Source: Verrucomicrobiota bacterium
Lineage (GTDB): Bacteria; Verrucomicrobiota; Verrucomicrobiia; Chthoniobacterales; UBA10450
NCBI GenBank assembly: GCA_003219265.1
Contig: QHQE01000105.1
Span: 1-34,608, forward strand
DNA: 34,608 nucleotides
Direction: 5' to 3'
A model generated the notes under the pieces. That model did no database searches and was not told the DNA's origin. It worked only from the letters and a program-made list of their open reading frames with translations. Shown in pieces: positions 25,959 to 34,608 of this stretch (position 1 is its first letter; the number at the start of each line of letters is the position of its first letter). The translations under genes and the position numbers were made by a program.

Positions 25959-28169
25959 ATGGATTTCGAGAAGAACACGATGCTCTTCGGCGCGGATTCG
26001 ACGCCGCGCATTGTTGCAATCGAACTGGGGGAAGCCGGCACGGTAAAAGTTTACCGGCGTGGAAAAGATGGTTCGACAATCGCCGACATCGAGCCGTTCC
26101 ATCCATTCGTTTGGTGCGACTCCGATATTGTCGATCTTGGCATCGAGGCTGAAAAACTCGCCGGCGATCTTAAATACGGTTGGCGCGTCACCATCGACAG
26201 CTGGAAGGAATTGATCGCGCTGCGTAACGGGCTCAAAAAAGCCGGGCGCAATTTCTTTGCGTTCACCGATCCCGTCCAACATTATCTCACCGCGACTGGC
26301 CGGACGCTTTTCAAAGAGTTGCCGTTCGAGGAACTCAAGCGGATGCAACTCGAAGTCCTGTCATTCGCCGAGCCTATAACCGGGGTCGCTGACCCTGGCC
26401 CCACCGACCATCTCATGAGCATCGCCCTCTCCGACAAATCTGGCTGGGAGGAATTGATAATTGTCGATCAAAAAAACGCCGAGGAATCGGAGAGAAATGC
26501 GCTCAAGCGCTTAACGAGTCTCATCGAGGAACGCGATCCGGATGTGATCGAAGGTCACAACTTGTTCCGCTTCGATCTGCCGTATCTGGTTACTCGTGCG
26601 CGTAGAGCAAAAGCGAAGCTCAATTGGGGGCGCAGCGGCGGATTTTTACGGTCGCGTCCGTCGCGACTCCAGATCGCGGAGAAAACCATCGATTACCCGA
26701 AGTTCACGATCGATGGCCGGCATTTCGTCGATACATTTTTGCTCGCGCAATTTTACGATGTCGGAATGCGCACGTTATCGGGCTTCGAGCGTGTCGATGT
26801 GGCGCGGCATTTCGGTTTTTGCGATAGCGAAGAGCTTTCGTCGCTCACCGGGAAGGAATTGCAACGTGCCTACATCGAGAATGACGAAAAGTTTCGGCAA
26901 CGTGCGCTTTGCGCCGTACGCGAAACGCGCGCCGTCGCCGAGCTTCTCAGCCCGAGTTATTTCGTCCAGGCGCAGATTTTCCCCTACAATTATCAGGACG
27001 TGATCGTGCGCGGCAACGCTACGCGGATCAACGCGCTTTTCCTGCGTGAATATTTCCGGCAGCGTCATTCCATTCCGGAGATGCCGATGGTGCGCACGTT
27101 CGAGGGTGGTTACACCGACATCTTCTTCACCGGTGTCGCGCGCAACGTCTGGCATTGCGACGTGGCGTCGCTTTATCCGTCGGTCATGTTGCAGTTCGAT
27201 TGCTTTCCCGCGACTGATCGACTCCAGATTTTCCGGCATCTGCTGAGTGACCTGCGCACTTTCCGACTCGAAGCGAAAGCAAACATGCGCGCGGCGTCGA
27301 ACGATCCGGCGCGGCAACGCTATTTTCATGCGCTTCAAAACACATTCAAAATTCTGATTAACAGCTTTTACGGCTATCTCGGATTCGCGCAGGGACATTT
27401 CGCCGATTTCGACGCCGCTGCGCGCGTCACGCAGATCGGGCGCGACCTGTTGAAAAAAATGATCGACTGGCTGAACGCGCGCGGCGCGCAAGTGATCGAG
27501 GTGGACACAGACGGCATTTATTTCACGCCGCCGCCGAAGATCGACATCGACAAATTACGCAGCGGCCTGGCGAAAGAATTGCCACCGGGCATCGAGGTCG
27601 AGTTCGACGAGCAGTTCGACGCCATGTTCAGCTACAAGGCGAAAAACTACGCGCTGCTCACGCGCGACGGCGACGTGATCGTCAAGGGTGGCGCGCTCAA
27701 GTCGCGCGGGCTTGAGAAATTCCAGCGCGTCTTCCTCGAGGAAATGATCAAGCTCATCATGGATGGAAAACCGGAAGAGATTTTCGATCTTCGAGAAAAG
27801 TTCAAAAACAAAATCCGCAATCGTGAATGGAACATCGACATGTTGATGAAAACCGACACGCTCCAGGATTCACTCGACAAATATCGCCGAAAGATCGCCG
27901 GCTCAGCGCGCAACCGCGCCGCTGCTTACGAGCTAGCCCTCGCGAGCGGCCGCAATTATTGCCCCGGCGACCAGATCAGTTATTACATTACCGGCTCCGG
28001 AAAGAAGGTCGCCGCGTATGAAAACGCCAAGCTCGCTTTAAGCTTCGATCCGCAAAACCGCGACGAAAACATCGATTACTACGTCGCCAAGCTCGACGAG
28101 CTGGCGAAGAAATTTGAAGGACTCGCTGCTGTTACATGCAACGAGAAACAGGAGAATCTGGCCTTCTAA
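25959..28169 (+). CDS. Family B DNA polymerase (exonuclease motifs degenerate)
   Basis: Pol motif A CDVASLYPSVML, motif B NTFKILINSFYGYLGF, motif C VIEVDTDGIYF, KNYAL; Exo II-like IEGHNLFRFDLPYL; Exo I and Exo III positions not canonical. Confidence 0.92.
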   Translation: MDFEKNTMLFGADSTPRIVAIELGEAGTVKVYRRGKDGSTIADIEPFHPFVWCDSDIVDLGIEAEKLAGDLKYGWRVTIDSWKELIALRNGLKKAGRNFFAFTDPVQHYLTATGRTLFKELPFEELKRMQLEVLSFAEPITGVADPGPTDHLMSIALSDKSGWEELIIVDQKNAEESERNALKRLTSLIEERDPDVIEGHNLFRFDLPYLVTRARRAKAKLNWGRSGGFLRSRPSRLQIAEKTIDYPKFTIDGRHFVDTFLLAQFYDVGMRTLSGFERVDVARHFGFCDSEELSSLTGKELQRAYIENDEKFRQRALCAVRETRAVAELLSPSYFVQAQIFPYNYQDVIVRGNATRINALFLREYFRQRHSIPEMPMVRTFEGGYTDIFFTGVARNVWHCDVASLYPSVMLQFDCFPATDRLQIFRHLLSDLRTFRLEAKANMRAASNDPARQRYFHALQNTFKILINSFYGYLGFAQGHFADFDAAARVTQIGRDLLKKMIDWLNARGAQVIEVDTDGIYFTPPPKIDIDKLRSGLAKELPPGIEVEFDEQFDAMFSYKAKNYALLTRDGDVIVKGGALKSRGLEKFQRVFLEEMIKLIMDGKPEEIFDLREKFKNKIRNREWNIDMLMKTDTLQDSLDKYRRKIAGSARNRAAAYELALASGRNYCPGDQISYYITGSGKKVAAYENAKLALSFDPQNRDENIDYYVAKLDELAKKFEGLAAVTCNEKQENLAF
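26380..26398. repeat. Palindrome within polymerase coding sequence
   Basis: CCGGGGTC-gct-GACCCTGG, one mismatch, encodes TGVADPG next to the Exo I position. Confidence 0.55.
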
Positions 28170-28176
28170 GACTAAT

Positions 28177-30081
28177 TTATCTCTCGATTAGAATGTCCGG
28201 CCGAGGTGTATGCGGAGTAAAAATATTTTCGATATAACGCCTGGACCACGGCACGTCGACGGTCCGCGTCCAATTCACAAAATTCCGGACGGTTAGCTGA
28301 TCCTGTTTGGACAAAGCCTCAAACTCTGCCCGCAGTACTGCCGGAATCGATTTACCGCCACCGATGTACCCGCTCAACATGATATCGAGTTTCGTTTTCG
28401 TTAGCGGGTCGTATTCCCGCCACGCCATCAGAATGACGCGAGCCTCGTGGAACCGGTTGCCCGATTGATCGGCTGTATCTTTGCCCGGCGGAGGCGATGT
28501 CCCCGCGAGTTGTTCGAGAGACGGTGTTAAGTCGCGGAGATCCGCACGCCAAGTCGCTTCGAGTAAATAGGACGGTAATTCGGATTTGTCGGCGAAAGCC
28601 GAAAGCTCCGATTTGAGAAATTCGATGAGGCTGGGCCGCAATTCAGGATGTCCGCCTGCAAGCGATGCAGCACCAATTAATGGACCATTCCACCGAAAAT
28701 TCGGTGGATCATTCCACGGAAATTTCGCGAGAACGGACTCTTTTCCTAGGCTGAGGAGCTCCGGGAAGGCGTCTAGTGCATCATGGGAGCCGAGCTTCTC
28801 TGCGGCTGTCATCGCCGTGATTCGTAGATCATCTATAAGTCGCTCCTCATCGCTCTCTTTCTTTCGCTTCTCCTCACGTAGTTTTAGTTCTTTCTCGAAA
28901 CTCGCCTGATCGGGAAATCTGCTTGGGTCGAGTTCTTGCATCTCGGGCATCGGTTTGAAGTTGGCCGCGGCTTCTACTCCGCGATGCAGCACTTCGAGTA
29001 AGGCGCCGTCGATGCGTGCATCCTTGTAGCGCAGCGGATTTGAGATTGGAACTAGCATGTCCATCACATCGGAACACAGGTACTGCCGCTTCGGATTGCG
29101 AAGAATGTCTGCCAATCTGCCGATCCAGCGCTTGACGGCTTCGGGATCATCGCCGTCTGGAGGTGGTGCGTGCAGGAACTTCGCGTCCGGGTCCGGGGCA
29201 ACGTACCGGCCGATTTTTGGAACGGGATACCGTCTTTTGATTCCGCTTCGCTCGATCAATCGTCGAATTAAAGTCGCCGCAAATGTGTCACAGGATTCTG
29301 CCACGTTTCCGGCGGCGCACTCACCGCAAGGTTCACCGAAGACTGCTTTCTCGATTACCGGCCCGTCCGGTTTCATCCAAAGACGTCCGAAGTCGTCAAC
29401 CGAAGAAAACGCTGCACTACGCCCCGATCTGGGCTCAACTACTGGATGCACGTGGCGCAGCCACCAGAGGATCTCATAAGTTTGCTGCGCCACGAGCCGC
29501 GGAAGCGGGTGAGAATCGGTTTTCATCACCGCGCGCTCGATCTCCTCTTTCGATGGCCGACCGACGATCTCGACCTCTGAAACTAACAGCGTCGAGTTGT
29601 AGCCATCGTGTTTCAGAATCGTTACGCCTTGCTCGGGAGCGGCGTAATAGTTTCCGCTGATCCACTGTATCCCGATCTCGCCACGCTTGGGTGGGTGAGC
29701 GTCTCGATTATCGATTTTGAAAGTGAGACCTTTTGCCTCCTTACTGACATAATCGGAGACGAACGCGACCGCCGCGTCGCGAGGATCCATTTCCCAAAGG
29801 CGGTCTAAAGAAGAGAATCTCACACGATCCTCCTCATATTCCTGTGAAAGTTGCTGGTCGACCGAACTCTTGCGCCCAACCACCAATTGCAGTAGCTCTT
29901 CATCAGTTTTGTCTTTCAGAGAGCCAAGCGTTGCTGGCGTTGCAGCTCGAGAAGCGATTGGGGATGGAGAATTACCGCCGAGTGATGAAATGCCGTTAAT
30001 GAGAATTGCGGCGCCCGCGACCGCGGCGAGCAGATATCGACGGCGAACTTTTGTCATACTCCCCTCGTCAGGTGTTGCCAT
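28177..30081 (-). CDS. Uncharacterised exported/membrane-anchored protein
   Basis: Long ORF; N-terminal RRRYLLAAVAGAAILINGI hydrophobic anchor; CGECAAGNVAESC cysteine cluster; no family recognised. Start likely MATPDEGSM (30081), because the ORF-track N-terminus (30150) is antisense to the duplicated polymerase tail. Confidence 0.7.
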   Translation of the reverse strand: MATPDEGSMTKVRRRYLLAAVAGAAILINGISSLGGNSPSPIASRAATPATLGSLKDKTDEELLQLVVGRKSSVDQQLSQEYEEDRVRFSSLDRLWEMDPRDAAVAFVSDYVSKEAKGLTFKIDNRDAHPPKRGEIGIQWISGNYYAAPEQGVTILKHDGYNSTLLVSEVEIVGRPSKEEIERAVMKTDSHPLPRLVAQQTYEILWWLRHVHPVVEPRSGRSAAFSSVDDFGRLWMKPDGPVIEKAVFGEPCGECAAGNVAESCDTFAATLIRRLIERSGIKRRYPVPKIGRYVAPDPDAKFLHAPPPDGDDPEAVKRWIGRLADILRNPKRQYLCSDVMDMLVPISNPLRYKDARIDGALLEVLHRGVEAAANFKPMPEMQELDPSRFPDQASFEKELKLREEKRKKESDEERLIDDLRITAMTAAEKLGSHDALDAFPELLSLGKESVLAKFPWNDPPNFRWNGPLIGAASLAGGHPELRPSLIEFLKSELSAFADKSELPSYLLEATWRADLRDLTPSLEQLAGTSPPPGKDTADQSGNRFHEARVILMAWREYDPLTKTKLDIMLSGYIGGGKSIPAVLRAEFEALSKQDQLTVRNFVNWTRTVDVPWSRRYIENIFTPHTPRPDILIER

Positions 30082-30130
30082 CGGTGTATGAGATTTCAAT
30101 GATAACGGAAAGATGAATCGGAGAACAGCC

Positions 30131-30283
30131 GCCGCCTCCGAAAATGCCAAACTTAGCTCGAATTCCGATACGCAAAACCGCGACGAAAACGTCGATTACT
30201 ACATCGCCAAGCTCGACGAGCTGGTGAAGAAATTCACGAATTTGAAGGACGCTTCTGCTAAACAGGAAACGCTCGCGTTGTAG
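30131..30283 (+). pseudogene. Duplicated 3' tail of the family B polymerase gene
   Basis: AASENAKLSSNSDTQNRDENVDYYIAKLDELVKKFTNLKDASAKQETLAL* parallels polymerase C-terminus AAYENAKLALSFDPQNRDENIDYYVAKLDELAKKFEGL...KQENLAF*; 61/65 nt identical in the core. Confidence 0.85.
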
Positions 30284-30414
30284 GTTAATTATGGCCGCTT
30301 TGCCGCGAGAAACTTTTGGGCATCGAGCAAGCAACCTTCGCTGCGCTCCGGCGCGCGATGGACTGCTCGATCCACTTAAGGCGGATCAGCTGTCGGCGGT
30401 TTCTTCGCTGCGAC

Positions 30415-30729
30415 TTATATCATCATTCGCATCAGCTCGCCCATCATCACAGTGACGGGCCAGGCTGCTACGCATGCGATCCAGGCGAAGAATATTGCTT
30501 CTTTGAGATATTCGCCGGCTGCTTCGGCACCGAAGTATTCGCGGCTGATCTTGCGGAACGTGCGCAGCTCGGCGATGCCCTTTTCCGCAATCGCAGAGGA
30601 GCGGCTGAGTGCTTCCGCGGTCGATTGAAAGGAGTAATCCGTTAATGGACAACTCCGGTGATCGCGGTATGCGCTACTATCGCCACGGGGGTGGCGCTGA
30701 TTTGAACTGACTTGAGGTGTTGGTTTCAT
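30415..30729 (-). CDS. Small membrane protein of unknown function
   Basis: From M at 30729 (MKPTPQVSSNQ...); TM AIFFAWIACVAAWPVTVMMG at C-terminus. Confidence 0.45.
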   Translation of the reverse strand: MKPTPQVSSNQRHPRGDSSAYRDHRSCPLTDYSFQSTAEALSRSSAIAEKGIAELRTFRKISREYFGAEAAGEYLKEAIFFAWIACVAAWPVTVMMGELMRMMI

Positions 30730-31100
30730 AAGTTTTTTTCTAATAATTGGGTGCTTTCGATTCGGGAAGACCCGGCGCAAAGCGTCGAGTGATTCAGCCA
30801 CTGGGGTGCCGCGAAAGCGGGCTCCAACTTGGCGAGACCTAAAACGCGTGTTATGCAGCCTGCCCGCCGCAGCGGGCGGCACAAATTGACGCGTTGGTCG
30901 TTTTCATCTCATGCTGCTTACAGCCGTTTTCATGCCTGTCCAGGAAGCCGGGACGATCAAAGTCATAAGTCACTCTAGAACTGGACTTTAGCAGATATCG
31001 TCGCTACGGCGAACGGACCGAGGTGCCTGGAAAAAAAACTAGGTTTTTCTCAAATACCGGTTGCGGCGGCAGCCGTCCTGCTGCATAAGAGGCGACTTTT

Positions 31101-31655
31101 ATGCGGAACTTCGCCGCTCTTTCTGTCGTCATCGCTGGTTCGGTTCTGCTCGCTGCCACGGCCGTTGGAGCCGATGGTTTGGCCTCTTCGAAGCCGCGCT
31201 TTGTCTTCAAAGACGCGCAAGGAAAAATGCAGTCGGCCGAGATCGTCACGAAATATCAGTCGAAGAAGATCGTTTACCCACTTGCGAAGGTTGATCCGAA
31301 GGTCGATCCGAAGCTGCGCCGCGCCGCAACGATCGCGGAGGAACGCTCGCATGCGCACTCACGCTCGCAGTGCTGGCATTACGTGAAGGCGGCGCTGGTC
31401 GCCGCCGGCGTGGTCAATTCGCGGCCGAAGAGTGAACTGGCCAAAGAGGCCGGGCAAGAGCTGGTGACCAGCTACGGATTCAAAAAACTGGCGGTGCGCG
31501 ATCCGTTCGCAGCGCCGGTGGGCGCGGTGCTCGTTTACGGCGCCAAGCGCGCGGCGGGTCACGTGGAAATCCGCACCAAAGATGGTTTCGTGAGCGATTT
31601 TCGCTCGAAGAAACCGTCGCGGCGTCCGCTGCTTGGCGTTTACGCGAAGTCGTAG
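31101..31655 (+). CDS. Exported papain-fold (CHAP/NlpC-P60-like) putative cell-wall hydrolase
   Basis: Signal peptide MRNFAALSVVIAGSVLLAATAVGA; SQCWHYVKAALVAAGVV (candidate Cys) and GAVLVYGAKRAAGHVEIRTKDGFVSDF (candidate His). Confidence 0.6.
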   Translation: MRNFAALSVVIAGSVLLAATAVGADGLASSKPRFVFKDAQGKMQSAEIVTKYQSKKIVYPLAKVDPKVDPKLRRAATIAEERSHAHSRSQCWHYVKAALVAAGVVNSRPKSELAKEAGQELVTSYGFKKLAVRDPFAAPVGAVLVYGAKRAAGHVEIRTKDGFVSDFRSKKPSRRPLLGVYAKS

Positions 31656-31714
31656 CCCCATTCAGTCGCCAAGGTGACGGTCAAAGTCAGCCCCGGTCAT
31701 CCGCATAGGCGGCG

Positions 31715-33067
31715 CTAGGCAGCGGATGGTTTGTCGAGTGGTGCAGCGATGTCGCTGATGTCCGACGTGCCGATGTGCTGTTGCACGCGAGCAAACACGA
31801 CTTGCTTTCTCCCGAGCCAAAGGCTGAGGGCGCACCAGAGCGCAGCGAGGGGGGCGGCGACGAACGAGATGCCGGTCAGACCGAGACCGAGCCAGGTCAG
31901 TAGGGGATATGACCATGCGCCGATCTGGTCCCCGGCGCGGTAAACGAACGTGTCGATGAAGCTCTTGGCTTTGTATTTGTCCTCGCGCCGCAGCACCGTG
32001 TAGAGCACTTCGCGCGCGGGACGCGCCATAGCGTAATCGGCTGCGCGCCGCAACACCTGGAAGACGGCGAGTAAGCCCAGGATCGGCATCAGCCCCATCC
32101 CAATAAAGCCAATCATGCTCAGCAGCGGCAGCATCGCCAGCGTCATCCCGACGCCGAGCCATTTGAGCAACCGGCCGGTGAGAAAAATCTGAACGAGGAT
32201 CGTCAGCGTGTTTACCGAACGGTCCAGATTGGCGAAGAACGCGGTGCGCGCGGCGCGGTCGCTGAATTGGTGGGCGGTAATGTCGGCCTGTTGGAAATAA
32301 ATAAGCGTAGCAGTGATCGCGTGCAGCAGAATGAACCCGCAGATGCCGAGCAGATAAGGCGAGCGCACGACGTGCGTGATTCCCGCCCAAAGGCTTCCGC
32401 CAACCGGCTTCTCGGCTCCGATTTCGGTCGCGGGTAATTGTCGATCTTGCCTGAAATCGGCCGGAAAGAATCGAACGCACCATGTGCCTGCTTCCAGCAT
32501 GACGGCGGAGACAAAGAGCAGGTTCGCCGTGCCGATATGTCGTACGAGCGAGGCAGTGATGGTGCCGCCCAGGATTCCGCCGAGCGTTCCGCCCACGGCG
32601 ATGAAACCGAAAAGACGTTTTGCCTGGTCGGTGCTGAAGACATCCGTCATGAACGCCCAAAAGACGCTGATGACGAAAAGGTTGAAGACACTCACCCACA
32701 CAAAGAACACACGCCCGATCCACGGCTGCTGTGCGGGCGCAAGTGTGCGCATGAGCACGTAAAAGATGATCAAGTTCGCGATGAAAAAGCGGTAGGCGAT
32801 CGGAATAAATTTCCGGCGCGACATGCGGGCAACGATGGCGGAAAAGAGCGCGTTCCCGAGCAGCATGGTCGCGAGCGTGGCAGTGAACAGCCAGGAAAGA
32901 TTTTCGCGTCCGGCCGCGCCGATCTCGTCGCGGATCGGGCGGATGACGTAATAACCGCCGAGGACGAGGAAGTTGAAAATGAATCCAAGCCAAAGCGCGC
33001 GGATTTCGTCCGGGCGAACATCGACAATCTTGTCGAAGATGCGGTTTACTTTTGTTGCTTGTGCCAC
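31715..33067 (-). CDS. MFS transporter, Npt1/Npt2 (ATP/ADP translocase-like) family
   Basis: About 12 TM; FLVLGGYYVIRPIRDEIGAAGRENLSWLFTATL, AFMTDVFSTDQAKRLFGFIAVGGTLGGILGG. Confidence 0.8.
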   Translation of the reverse strand: MAQATKVNRIFDKIVDVRPDEIRALWLGFIFNFLVLGGYYVIRPIRDEIGAAGRENLSWLFTATLATMLLGNALFSAIVARMSRRKFIPIAYRFFIANLIIFYVLMRTLAPAQQPWIGRVFFVWVSVFNLFVISVFWAFMTDVFSTDQAKRLFGFIAVGGTLGGILGGTITASLVRHIGTANLLFVSAVMLEAGTWCVRFFPADFRQDRQLPATEIGAEKPVGGSLWAGITHVVRSPYLLGICGFILLHAITATLIYFQQADITAHQFSDRAARTAFFANLDRSVNTLTILVQIFLTGRLLKWLGVGMTLAMLPLLSMIGFIGMGLMPILGLLAVFQVLRRAADYAMARPAREVLYTVLRREDKYKAKSFIDTFVYRAGDQIGAWSYPLLTWLGLGLTGISFVAAPLAALWCALSLWLGRKQVVFARVQQHIGTSDISDIAAPLDKPSAA

Positions 33068-34176
33068 GCAGCAAGGACCTCAGCTTCGCGTTCGGGGGTG
33101 ACTCCGGCTTTCAAATGCGATTGTCGACCTCGCGGTTGAGATTTGAACCAGGCGAGTGCCTCGCTCGCGGTATCGGCGAGTGAACGAAACGTGAGTCCTT
33201 TCGCGAGCGCGCGGCTAATGCTCGTGCGGGCCATTCCGCTTTCATCGCCCGTCCAAACGGGCATGTCCGACCAGGCATCGACTTTTTGTTGCTTTAGAAA
33301 ATCGGCCGGTGCCCAGGTGAATTTTGCATTCGAATTAAGCGCGCCCTTGATTCCATCGAGCATCCCGCCAATTCCGAGCGGCTTGGCTGGTCCGGTCGCG
33401 TTGTAGATTCCGGTCTCGCGGTTCTCGACCACGCGAACCGTCCATTCGGCGAGATCGCGCGCGTCGATAAACTGCACGGGATCGGTGGGCGCGCCAGGCG
33501 CCAGCACTTCGCCACCGCGATCGATGCGGACCGGCCAGTAGGTGAAGCGGTCGGTCTCATCGCGCGGGCCGACGATCAGTCCTGGCCTAACGATCAACGT
33601 TTTCCCTGGAAACCACTTTTCCGCTTCCTGCTCCGAAAGCGCTTTTAGTGGCCCATAGGTTTTGTAGCCGGACGCTTTCATCGCTTCGAGCGTTTCCTTG
33701 AATGGATCGGAGCCATCGTATTTCGCCAGCGGCGCAGTTTCATCGACGCCTTTGCTAGTGTCGGCGTAAACCGAAATCGTCGAGACGAAAACGTAACGCT
33801 CGACATTTCCCTTGAGAACTTGCGCAGCGTCACGTACCCAAGCCGGCAGCGTCGTCGGGTTATCGATCGCAACATCCCATTGTCGATCTTTCAACGCGTC
33901 GAGCTTTCCGTTGCGATCGCCGACCAGTTGCTCGACTTCGTTAGGCAACTCGCCGGGATGCGTTTTGCCCCGATTGAATGTCGTCACTTTGTGCCCGCGG
34001 CTGAGCGCGTAACGAACTTGGTACGGTCCCGTGAATCCGGTCCCGCCGAGGATGAGAATACGCAAAGACTTGACCGATTTCTCCGCGAATAAACTTGTCG
34101 ATCTTAGGGCAAAGCCAAGCCCGCTGCCGACGGCGATGGAAGTCTTTATAAAGTGACGGCGAGTCGTCTTGTTCAT
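33046..34176 (-). CDS. NAD-dependent epimerase/dehydratase family protein, Tat-type signal
   Basis: MNKTTRRHFIKTSIAVGSGLG (twin-Arg); LRILILGGTGFTGPYQVRYALSRGHKVTTFNRG Rossmann motif; FVSTISVYA; overlaps the next gene by 22 nt. Confidence 0.85.
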   Translation of the reverse strand: MNKTTRRHFIKTSIAVGSGLGFALRSTSLFAEKSVKSLRILILGGTGFTGPYQVRYALSRGHKVTTFNRGKTHPGELPNEVEQLVGDRNGKLDALKDRQWDVAIDNPTTLPAWVRDAAQVLKGNVERYVFVSTISVYADTSKGVDETAPLAKYDGSDPFKETLEAMKASGYKTYGPLKALSEQEAEKWFPGKTLIVRPGLIVGPRDETDRFTYWPVRIDRGGEVLAPGAPTDPVQFIDARDLAEWTVRVVENRETGIYNATGPAKPLGIGGMLDGIKGALNSNAKFTWAPADFLKQQKVDAWSDMPVWTGDESGMARTSISRALAKGLTFRSLADTASEALAWFKSQPRGRQSHLKAGVTPEREAEVLAAWHKQQK

Positions 34177-34216
34177 GGTTGGCGATTACGAACGCAGGTT
34201 TATTCTCCTCTTCAAC

Positions 34217-34608
34217 ATGAACTCGATGACACGACGTGAGGCCGCGCGATTAATCGGCGGGACAACCGCCAGCTTGCTGTTGCCGATTAGTGCATCGCGT
34301 GCGCAATTGGCAAGCAAATCATTAACCGTGCTTACGCGCGCGATCCCTTCATCGGGCGAGAAGCTGCCAGTCATCGGACTCGGAACGTGGCGAACGTTCG
34401 ATGTCGATCTTACGGCGGACAATCGGAAGCCACTCGCAGAGGTGCTCTCGCTGTTCGTGAAACTGGGTGGACGCGTGATCGATTCATCGCCGATGTACGG
34501 ACGTTCAGAGCAAGTCATCGGCGAACTCGCGACCCAGCTCGGCCTTCACGAACAGCTTTTTCTCGCGACCAAAGTTTGGACGCGCGGAAAACAAGCGGGC
34601 ATTGAATC
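34217..34608 (+). CDS. Aldo/keto reductase, Tat-type signal (truncated at window edge)
   Basis: Not in the ORF track because no stop is reached. MNSMTRREAARLIGGTTASLLLPISASRA (twin-Arg), then LPVIGLGTWRTFDV...RVIDSSPMYGRSEQVIGELATQLGLHEQLFLATKVWT, a classic AKR signature. Confidence 0.88.
   Translation, partial: MNSMTRREAARLIGGTTASLLLPISASRAQLASKSLTVLTRAIPSSGEKLPVIGLGTWRTFDVDLTADNRKPLAEVLSLFVKLGGRVIDSSPMYGRSEQVIGELATQLGLHEQLFLATKVWTRGKQAGIE

Noticed and set aside
30745-30890. Cobalamin or c-di-GMP riboswitch, or integron attC site
   Set aside because: Only short word matches in the wrong order or spacing; attC core-site consensus not met.
31285-31316. 12-bp tandem repeat (GTCGATCCGAAG-type, KVDPKVDPK) in the exported hydrolase gene
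   Set aside because: Only two copies; a trivial linker duplication with no evidence of function.
31662-33074. 470-aa minus-strand ORF overlapping the transporter gene
   Set aside because: Low-complexity Arg/His-rich translation from the alternate frame of a high-GC gene; the 450-aa frame has clear transporter TM motifs.
1-34608. Defence island, CRISPR array, prophage or biosynthetic cluster
   Set aside because: No Cas proteins, spacer arrays, phage structural genes, integrases, transposases or BGC core enzymes seen; most of the window is housekeeping.

Overview
The window looks like a PVC-type (probably Verrucomicrobia) chromosomal segment. Its core is an essentially complete dcw (division and cell wall) cluster on the + strand: mraZ-rsmH-ftsL-ftsI-murE-murF-mraY-murD-LysM gene-ftsW-murG-murC::murB-ddl-ftsQ-ftsA-ftsZ. 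On the minus strand, diverging from mraZ, is an exbB-exbD-tonB-like-zinc-ribbon-guaB3-fabF string. After ftsZ come a convergent M20 amidohydrolase, a family-B DNA polymerase, a large uncharacterised exported protein, small membrane/exported proteins, an Npt-like MFS transporter, a Tat-exported NAD-epimerase and a truncated Tat-exported aldo/keto reductase. Most noteworthy: (1) MurG and MurB each lack a conserved ligand-binding motif through apparent small deletions, the MurB one also causing a frameshift inside a MurC-MurB fusion; (2) the B-family polymerase has intact polymerase motifs but degenerate Exo I and Exo III motifs, with a palindrome beside Exo I; (3) the 3' tail of that polymerase gene is duplicated about 2.1 kb downstream, bracketing the orphan exported-protein gene; (4) four 10-bp-phased AAGTGG boxes overlap the predicted mraZ promoter; (5) a perfect 25-bp palindrome contains both stop codons of convergent ftsZ and the amidohydrolase. 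No tRNA, rRNA or CRISPR array was recognised. All family assignments come from reading motifs by eye; no searches were run.
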